Shown here one piece after another: positions 57,201 through 64,000 of a stretch of 64,000 bases of DNA. Source of the DNA: Salvelinus alpinus (lineage: Eukaryota; Chordata; Actinopteri; Salmoniformes; Salmonidae). A program made the translations under genes and the position numbers. Where the stretch lies: NCBI RefSeq assembly GCF_045679555.1, contig NC_092087.1, positions 20,947,925-21,011,924 of the forward strand, written 5' to 3'. Position 1 is the first letter of the stretch; every line of letters begins with the position of its first letter. Below the pieces are notes generated by a model. The model worked only from the letters and a program-made list of their open reading frames with translations. It ran no database searches and was not told the DNA's origin.

Positions 57201-60200
57201 TTAACATCCCCCCTGCTACTTATTGCCCATTCTAAGTGGGGGGAAACGAGCCCTTTTCATCACAGGCCTACACATACTCAAGTCCTCAGGACAGATAGGA
57301 AGTAAAGATGGTACACAGGCTGAATGAGCGTGCCGCTGACATGATTCTCTCTATCCTCCTTAGTCAGGTCAAATACTTTACATCTACTCTCCAATACAGC
57401 CAAACAGCATGGGAACTATATATATATATTAGTTTGTCAAAAATGCTCTTCCTTTGTGTGGCCTACTATCATTCTCTTCAAATGTACAGGGGAGGGGAAA
57501 AACACATTTTATTCAGCAGATGGTCAAAAAGCTGTCATTGTCCAATTAAAATACACATTCACGGCTGCTTTTTGGTACCCTACTTGGCTAAAACAGGTCC
57601 CCTCTGATTATTCATTATGACAATACTATAACAGATGTCCAGACCAATAAAGTAAATTCCTGCAGGACTGTGCGTAACGTGAGTAATTGATCACTTTTTT
57701 TTGCCATCCTCTATTTACCAGCATGGCCCTGTTTTACAGATTGCCCCTGCAGTTGGGACTCAGGCCCATATGTCACAGCAGTTTATTGGCGATGACTATA
57801 CTGCTGATGAAGTGTTACTGTTTCTCTGGAGGAACGTGTAGGAGGATTTACACTGGGCTGGGAATAACTCCCATTTCACAAGGCACTTAGTAAAATGTAA
57901 AAGCATCTGCTGCTTAAACACAGCCCTTTACAGAGGCAGGCAGGGTTGTTGCACAGGAAGCCTTTTACATGTTGGACCTCAGGTTTCCTTACTAACACAT
58001 CCTCCCTAGAGCTCAGGAGATGGATGTTTATTATGATGCAAAACTGCCTTGATGAGCAGCAATCACAACTAACTGTGTTTGCAGCGGGAGAATAATGTGG
58101 GTGGATAAATCACTATAGCATTGTCCTGAATAAACAGTTATATGGTGAAGATTAGCAGTATTAGCAATTATACAAAAAAATAAAAAATAGATTGCATTTG
58201 TGAAATGGGTCACCAAGTTTCCTCCTCTGTCACTTTAAGTTCACTAAAGTACACTGAAATGGCAAGACTGTAGAATACCAAGCCCATTGAAGTCGTTTCG
58301 CAACGTTACAGAAAGAAACCGTATACAATTATGTTCTGGTGCACAAAATCAGTATTGAGTATTACATTACTGTACTTCTCAGTGTACTATAGGAGACATA
58401 TCAATGCAGCAACAAAGCTCAGGTCATTATTCTTCATTGACTCACCATACATGGAGATGAAAGGAAGACATTCTCCCTCTAAAATGTTGATCAAATCTAA
58501 AGGGAACATACAGGATAGATAGAATATTCACTAACCTATTAGACTGGCCATGGACGCTGTGTTAATAATCTTCCCATATCCTTGCTTCAGCATCACACGA
58601 CCTGCAGCCTGAGGCAAGAATTCAGGGAGAATGGACACATATTAGAAACATTCATCACACTTTTAGTATTGACACCCTATGTGTACACTTTTCATTATTA
58701 TTAATACTTACTCAAAGACCCTACTCAAACTCTCATATATTCCATGTGTAATTTACACGTCAAACATTCCCCCCCAAAACAGTTAGACGTGTAAACTCAA
58801 ATGCAAACAACTGTACATGTTTCCCATTTTCCAGACAGACTTATGCCACTGGTATGACCCTCTGAGTAATGAAATAGATCACACAGGTCTACAGTAGCAT
58901 ACTAGCCCAGGCTGCCAAAAGTGGGCTCTAGATCTGCACTATCGTCTTGGATTGATATGCCCAACCGTTAATACACTTGTGTCTCCCGTGGACCGGCTTG
59001 TACATAAAGCATCCTGCAGTCAGGCTGCAAAGGCATCATTTTCCTCTTTAACTAGCTTGAATGGCGGGCAGTTGGGGGAAAAAAAGGGAAAAATATGTGT
59101 ACCGTCTTAATAAAACATTTTCCAACCCCATTTCGCACCGCATTCAGCCGGTCCACTGGGGACACAAGTGTATTACCAGCTGGGCACATCAATCCTAGAC
59201 GATAGTGCAGATCAGGCGTCCCCTATAAGTGGCCTCGGCTTACAACAGAATACAGTAGAGGAATCACACACCTGACAACACATGAAGGTCCCCCTCAAGT
59301 TGACATCAAAGGTTTGGTCCCACTCTTCCAGACTGGTGTCCTCACTGGCTGAGTTCATGTTGATCCCTGCGTTGTTGCATGCTATTTGGATCGCTCCCCA
59401 TTTGGACACAATGCTGTCAATCATCCTCTCAACATCTAACGATTTGCTGATGTCAGCAGTAATCGCAATGCAATTTATCCCTGGATTAAAAAGTAGTGGC
59501 TGTTTAAAATGCAATAATAGGCAAGTTCGAAATTACTGATATTATTACTATTTTGTGTCTTCATATGCAAAATATGGTGCCATGTGGTGCAGATTAAAGT
59601 TTTGTCTGAAAATATAATATAATCAGATTACAATATACAACAGGGATAATGAACTAGATTCAGCCGCAGGACGATGGTTTCTTGAGCGGAAGGTCAGGGG
59701 GCCGGAACATAATTACAAATCATTTGTAGACTACAAAGTGACCGCAAGAAGCCAAAACAGATATAATATTTCACTAAAACAATCATTCAAACCTGGCTTA
59801 CATTTGCATACAATCACATACAATGAGTATACAAAACATTAACAACACCTGCTCTTTCCATGATAGACTGACCAGGTGAAAGCTATGATCCCTTATTGAT
59901 GTCACGTGTTAAATCCACTTCAATCAGTGTAGAGGAGGGAATGGAGACAGGTTAAAGAAGTTTTTTTAAACCTTGCTACAATTGAGAAATGGACCATATG
60001 CGTGTGCCATTCAGAGGGTGAATGGGAAAGACAAAGATTTAAGTGCCTTTGAATGGGGTATGGTAGTAGGTGCCAGGCACACCGGTTTTGTTGAGGACTG
60101 CAACGCTGCTGGGTTTCAGCCAACTTGACACAACTGGAGTCAAAATGGGTCAGCATTCCTGTGGAACGCTTTCGACACCTTGTAGAGTCCATGCCCTGAC

Positions 60201-63200
60201 GAATTGAGGCTGTTCTGAGGGCAAAAGGGAGGGGTGCAAACTCAATATTAGGAAGGTGTTCATAATGTTTTGTACACTCAGTGTAGTGTATATCTCTCTA
60301 TTATGAGTGGGGGTATTTTTACATCATGTCCAACAATAATAAAATAAAACAATTCAAATCTTGGGCCGCTAATAGGGGAACAATGATGTACAGTATTTCC
60401 TTGACGTTTCCCTGACAGTAGAGCACCATCTGCTGGTAATACATGGAAGGTTAATATGAAAATCCAACATTGTGACAATCATAGTTGTGTGCGCTAATGC
60501 CAAAGCCTTACCTTTCAATGTGAGCTCCTCTGCCACGCCCTCAGCCTTCCCTTGGTCCAGGTCTACCACAGCCACTTTGGCCCCAGCCTCTCCTAGGGCA
60601 TGTGCGAACGCCCTGCCTATACCCTGGCCTGCCCCCGTCACATAGGCCACCCTGCCGTCCAGACGCATCCGGTCCAGGATCGACCTCCCGTTCAAACCCC
60701 GGAATACCTCATCGTCTGTTACCTTGCTCTGAGACAAGTCAAACACAAGTGAGTTATAAGTGAGAAGGGAAAAGTCTGTATGAGCTTTTAAGTACTGTAT
60801 AGTCACCATTTGACTCATGGTAGTAACTACAGCTGTCAATGACAACAATGATAGTAATTTTCTTTTCCTTTTAGCACTGGCACTAAGTGTGGTTCTGACT
60901 GAGGATGCGTCGTATGTTACCTGTGTGCCTGCACATGCTGTTGCCATGGGTACTCTGCGGATGATACTGATGCCATCTCTGAGGGGGACAATGACCTTAA
61001 AAAAAGAAAAACCTTCTTTACTAACACAGGAGTAAACACCCAGCAATAATTAGACAGATTACAAGCCATGTCTCTCCACTGACCTGCTCCACACGAAGAT
61101 CACTCTTCACAAACTGGTTAAAATCTCGAAGCGCCAGCCCGTTTACATCAGCGGTGTCCTTTAGGTAAACCTTAGCCTTGAACAGAGAGTTATCCACACA
61201 TATCACACCACTCAGCCGTAGGAGGTTGTGGTCCAGGATGAACTTGTAGTAGTTGATGTAGTTGTTCTTGTCTGCGTCGATAAAGACCATGTCAAACTGC
61301 TCGCCTGCTGTAGCCAGTTCCTTTAAAAGAGACAATATTATCAGAGAGCTGGACCATTCACTGTCAATGAGCTAGATACACTGATACAGTGTCTAGCCTT
61401 TTACTCAGGTGTAATGGTTGATATATATATATATATATATATAATTGGCTATTTATTGTACTCATATTTATTACACTTACAAATAGGTGTGTTACTTTAA
61501 GTGATTTGGTTTGCATTGTATATGCATGTAACTATATAATGTGGTTATTAAGCAAGTAGACTAACATGTGTAATCACTGCAGGCTAAACTTAATCAATGT
61601 AGTTACACAACATGTAGTTAGTCACCTTCAAGCTATCCATGGCAGAACCAATCTTCACTGTTATCTTCTTGCCATGTGGAGACCTGTCAAATATGGGCTT
61701 AGCAAATTCTTTAAGATATTGCTCAATCTCACAGGCAACCAGTGAACCATCCTCGGGCAGTCCTTCAGCCATTGAGAGAGCACCATACCCTGTGAACATG
61801 CCTATCTCTAGGATCCTCTTGGCTTTACTCATGTGAACCAGCATTTTCAGAGTCTGGCCTGCCAATGAAACATCAAGACAAATATTTAGCACACTTAAAT
61901 ATGTATCTCAAACCAAGCATCCACACAACTGTACCCAATAGAGATGTCTCACCTTCCACATGCCCAGTGATGCACTCTTTTGGAAGCCGAAACTGAGTCT
62001 TGCCCTCCTCGAATACTTTATCCCAGTTGTGCTCCATCGTTTTCCTACACATCCGTATGGGATTAAGTAAGAATGTGCATGAGAAACCATCCATGTGAAC
62101 TGTGTCTGTGGGACGGACAAGAGAATTACTCACTGATACAGCTCAGCGAGAGGTGCACTTTCCTGGCTGCTCATTTTCTCCAGGTAGCCATCTAGACCAC
62201 ACGCTATGTCCAGGGCCTTCTGTAGGTTGACCCTCAGTTCCTCTGGAATGTTGGCATTGCTATCTGCTATCTCCTTGGCTTTGTTTAAGAAATCCACCAT
62301 GAATTCCATCGGGGTGTCAGAGACTGCAGAGAACACAAGACCAAAACTGTACACAAGCCTATACAGTATAGAACTAATGAGTACAGTAGGCTATTATACT
62401 AATGAACAATTTGAGACAGAAGGGGGGTAAAAAAAAAGGTGATACAGAGAAGGAGTGACGTTATAATAATATGGAATTCCAATGGTGTAAAGTACTTAAG
62501 TAAAAATACATTAAAGTACTGCTTAAGTCATTTTGGGGGGGGAATCTGTACTTTAATATTTATATTTCACAACTTTTACTCCATTACATTCATAAGAAAA
62601 TTATGTACTTTTTACTGCATACATTTTCCCTGACACCCAAAAGTACTTGTTACATATGGAATGTTACATATGATACGCACTTATCAAGAGAACATCCCTG
62701 GTCCTCCCTACTGCCTCTGATCTGGCAGACTCACTAAACACAAATGTTTTGTCTGTAAATTATGTTGGAGTGTTGGGAGCGTGCCCATGGCTATCCGTGA
62801 ATAAAAAATAATTTTGTGCCGTCTGGTTTGCTTCATATATAGAATGTAAAAGTATTTATACTTTTACTTTTAATACTTAAGAATATTTTAGCAATTACAT
62901 TTACTTTTGATACTTAAGTATATTTAATCGGAGTAAACTGCTTGTATAGATGTCAACCCCAATACATGTTAATGCCATCGTCACCACTCAACTGCAATAC
63001 AGTTCAAAACTAGACTACCACCACGGATTTCTGTATGCTAGCGATACTACAAACGGGAGTTAGGAAACTAGCATTAGCAGTCACTTATTCTAAACCTGAA
63101 AAGGAACCAATTCTAAATGTTATGTAGCGAAAACAACCAAATATATTCAAATCGGACGTTAGTAACTACATTGTGGGCATGTTACAATACATCAATCTTG

Positions 63201-63562
63201 ACGGATTTGACGAATATCTACTTTGTTAGATCAGATTTGTTAAATGTGCGCCAATCCGGCGTCCTAGTCCCCCACGGCTGCGTTCCATGCATTGACCTCT
63301 TAACCGCATCTAACTAGTCCTATGTGTAGGTTATTTAATTTAATTACAATTAATATAAATGTAATGTTTAGTTTTATAATGCAAAAATAGTGGATTATTA
63401 TGAATATACTATTTAAGTGTCCTATCATCTTTCCAGTTGATGTTTCCCCGCGACATTCTCCTGCATTCTACAACTAACTAGCCCAACCATTCATTCTTTC
63501 GAGCTTCTGCAATCATAGCTAGTTCTGTGAGAAAGACCCGACATACCTTTGGCAGCCTGCAT
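51220..63562 (-). CDS. MT-Ox: O-methyltransferase/oxidoreductase fusion (gadusol synthesis)
   Basis: Eleven exons, read on the minus strand: 63547-63562, 62134-62323, 61953-62044, 61626-61858, 61084-61320, 60921-60995, 60512-60728, 59272-59480, 58536-58608, 53848-53965, 51220-51415. All introns are GT-AG, all phases agree, and 1656 nt encode 551 residues plus TAG. The start ATG has A at -3. Residues 1-256 form a class I O-methyltransferase (SAM motif EIGMFTGYG 117-125; DADK 192-195 and DN 220-221 at the metal-site positions of caffeoyl-CoA-type enzymes). Residues 282-551 form an SDR domain (TGAGQGIG 312-319, Asp337 favouring NAD, NNAG 389-392, Ser442, Tyr457, Lys461). Known fish MT-Ox turns EEVS-made 2-epi-5-epi-valiolone into gadusol with SAM and NAD+. 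No inactivating change seen. mdfic2 lies nearby, as expected for this locus. Confidence 0.93.
52859..53652 (+). mobile_element. Internally deleted Tc1 in MT-Ox intron 10
   Basis: Starts CTGAACAAAAGTGTAAAGTT after TA and ends ATTTATATTTTTGTTCAGA. Same family as 24511-27750 but only about 790 bp. It keeps both ends and the N-terminal DNA-binding frame (53125-53373: [17 protein letters not shown]); the catalytic core is deleted around 53370-53510. Orientation is opposite to the host gene. Confidence 0.9.
54505..55128 (+). mobile_element. Right-truncated nested Tc1 fragment
   Basis: Begins CACTATATATATACAAAAGT after TA, the left terminus of the 13580-16097 and 31084-32175 family. It carries the N-terminal transposase region (54945-55157: [17 protein letters not shown] is the shadow frame; the true frame reads [13 protein letters not shown]). 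It stops after GACAAATCTGTG, where outer-element sequence (TCAGAGCAGAAACTATACC) resumes. The right terminus is missing. Confidence 0.82.
55250..55975 (+). pseudogene. Tc1 transposase remnant (intron 9)
   Basis: The frame at 55324-55515 has [19 protein letters not shown] and [13 protein letters not shown] from the second DNA-binding subdomain. Later sequence has [18 protein letters not shown] and SQSPDLNP in shifting frames. Multiple stops and a deletion around 55600 make it inactive. Confidence 0.85.
56207..56414 (-). mobile_element. tRNA-derived SINE, inverted, in MT-Ox intron 9
   Basis: The plus strand reads tail first (TTTACCTTTATTTAACTAGG) and head last (CCTTAGACCGCTGCGCCACT), with the box B complement GGATACGAACC carrying one change. 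Same family as 23014-23258. Transcription orientation is the same as MT-Ox. Confidence 0.88.
59823..60284. mobile_element. Non-autonomous transposon in MT-Ox intron 7
   Basis: Ends TATACAAAACATTAACAACA and AATGTTTTGTACACTCAGTG are inverted. The body includes TTTCCATGATAGACTGACCA and TGACACAACTGGAGTCAAAA, with no open transposase. A common fish repeat pattern of about 460 bp. Confidence 0.7.
61413..61442. repeat. (TA)n microsatellite in MT-Ox intron 4
   Basis: Short TA run of about 30 bp. Confidence 0.9.
62480..62945. mobile_element. Non-autonomous repeat in MT-Ox intron 1
   Basis: Left edge AAAGTACTTAAGTAAAAATA and right edge TTTTGATACTTAAGTATATT are inverted. The body (TGACACCCAAAAGTACTTGT, TATCAAGAGAACATCCCTGG) fits a repeat family common in salmonids. 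Non-coding. Confidence 0.7.
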
Positions 63563-63649
63563 GGTGAATTTCCACGGCGTTCGTAATACAAAATACACAA
63601 CAAGTTGTCAAATCACAAAGGGCGACTGGCAAAGCAGCTGTCTGTCTAT

Positions 63650-63657
63650 CTATATAG
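63650..63657 (-). promoter_or_regulatory. TATA-like box of MT-Ox
   Basis: CTATATAG lies 88 bp upstream of the MT-Ox ATG on the minus strand. That would put transcription start near 63620-63628 and leave a 5' UTR of about 60 nt. Position and sequence are suggestive only. Confidence 0.45.
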
Positions 63658-63751
63658 CTTAAACCCGTTTCAGTTGTGTAAATGTATCTTTATTGATGGC
63701 TTACGAAACTCCCCAAAATAAACTCCTAGTTTTCCACACAGTAGGTCCGCC

Positions 63752-63757
63752 CACGTG
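63752..63757. promoter_or_regulatory. CACGTG E-box upstream of MT-Ox
   Basis: A perfect palindromic CACGTG in the context CCCACGTGTCC, 190 bp upstream of the ATG. Such sites bind MITF/TFE, USF, MYC/MAX and CLOCK:BMAL1. A second, weaker E-box CAGCTG lies at 63635-63640. Confidence 0.45.
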
Positions 63758-64000
63758 TCCGTTGACCTGTAAGATCTGTCTATCGATGTCAAACTTTTTT
63801 TGTAAACCTTTCGCGACAAATTGTTTCCATCATGTTTACACTTTTGTCATGAGGTGCTGAAGAGTTCAAATGAGCCATGTAAAATGTGAAATCATTCAAA
63901 TGATATAATAAAATAGAATGGATTCTTAGCTCAATACAAAAAGACATGAACAATCACCTTACTTCAAGAATGTGCATATTTCCCATTACTCTACAAAAAA
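63758..64000. other. Sequence upstream of MT-Ox, no gene seen
   Basis: AT-rich, with no recognisable exon. In fish this side of MT-Ox would be the place to look for EEVS, which is not in the window. Confidence 0.4.

Larger units (their letters stand above)
51220..60728 (-). other. Oxidoreductase (SDR) half of MT-Ox (exons 7-11)
   Basis: Residues 282-551. Classical SDR order is complete: dinucleotide-binding TGxxxGxG, the acidic residue ending beta-2 (VAVVDLD) that selects NAD over NADP, an AD motif, NNAG, the Ser-Tyr-Lys triad (spaced 15 and 4), then CISPG and a C-terminal [12 protein letters not shown] strand. The Ser442 to Tyr457 spacing is about two residues longer than usual. Confidence 0.9.
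61084..63562 (-). other. Methyltransferase half of MT-Ox (exons 1-5)
   Basis: Residues 1-256. After a helical N-terminal region ([16 protein letters not shown]), exon 4 carries the Rossmann SAM site [15 protein letters not shown], followed by acidic VACEIE that would hold the SAM ribose. Exon 5 holds [13 protein letters not shown] and GVICVDNSL. Asp192, Asp220 and Asn221 match the divalent-metal ligands of CCoAOMT-like enzymes, so a metal-dependent mechanism is inferred. Likely cytosolic: no signal peptide or membrane segment. Confidence 0.9.

Overview
This window is nuclear DNA of a teleost fish, almost certainly a salmonid. The evidence is the density of several Tc1/mariner families with TA target duplications, tRNA-derived SINEs sharing a LINE-type tail, a LINE tail ending in repeats of TTTGA, several palindromic MITEs, long CA/CT/GA microsatellites, and genes split by GT-AG introns. 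There are no bacterial operons and no CRISPR array. I cannot tell which salmonid it is.

Two protein-coding genes are well supported. (1) mdfic2, plus strand, 28263-35370, encodes a small protein with a cysteine-rich I-mfa domain (MyoD family inhibitor family). (2) A minus-strand gene, 63562 back to 51220, has 11 exons whose phases all agree and gives an uninterrupted 551-residue protein. It is an O-methyltransferase fused to a short-chain dehydrogenase/reductase, the architecture of MT-Ox. In fish, MT-Ox converts 2-epi-5-epi-valiolone, made by EEVS, into the sunscreen compound gadusol, using S-adenosylmethionine and NAD+. As I recall it, the fish gadusol locus sits among MITF, MDFIC-type, FRMD4B and FOXP1 genes, so the mdfic2 neighbour independently supports the identification. 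EEVS is not visible and would be expected just beyond the right edge. MT-Ox is the 'exciting system' I see here: half of a vertebrate sunscreen pathway.

Layout. 1-890: LTR retrotransposon debris. 890-8450: intergenic with microsatellites and one weak candidate terminal exon on the minus strand. 8453-11959: a Tc1 carrying a LINE tail, which carries a second Tc1, which carries another LINE tail. 12392-12647: palindromic MITE. 13580-16097: a Tc1 split by a 5'-truncated LINE. 16100-23000: mostly unannotated intergenic sequence. 23014-27870: SINE, an old Tc1, and a MITE split by a Tc1 that itself holds another Tc1 and a SINE. 28263-35370: mdfic2, with two Tc1 copies in its large intron. 36202-36477: 69-bp minisatellite. 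37583-42018: a 4.4-kb, 36-bp minisatellite with higher-order structure. 42020-51000: intergenic with MITEs and a CA microsatellite. 51220-63562: MT-Ox, with Tc1, SINE and MITE insertions in its introns. 63563-64000: its promoter region, with a TATA-like box and a CACGTG E-box.

All transposases and the reverse transcriptases found are broken. Coordinates of repeat edges are read by eye and may be off by a few bases.
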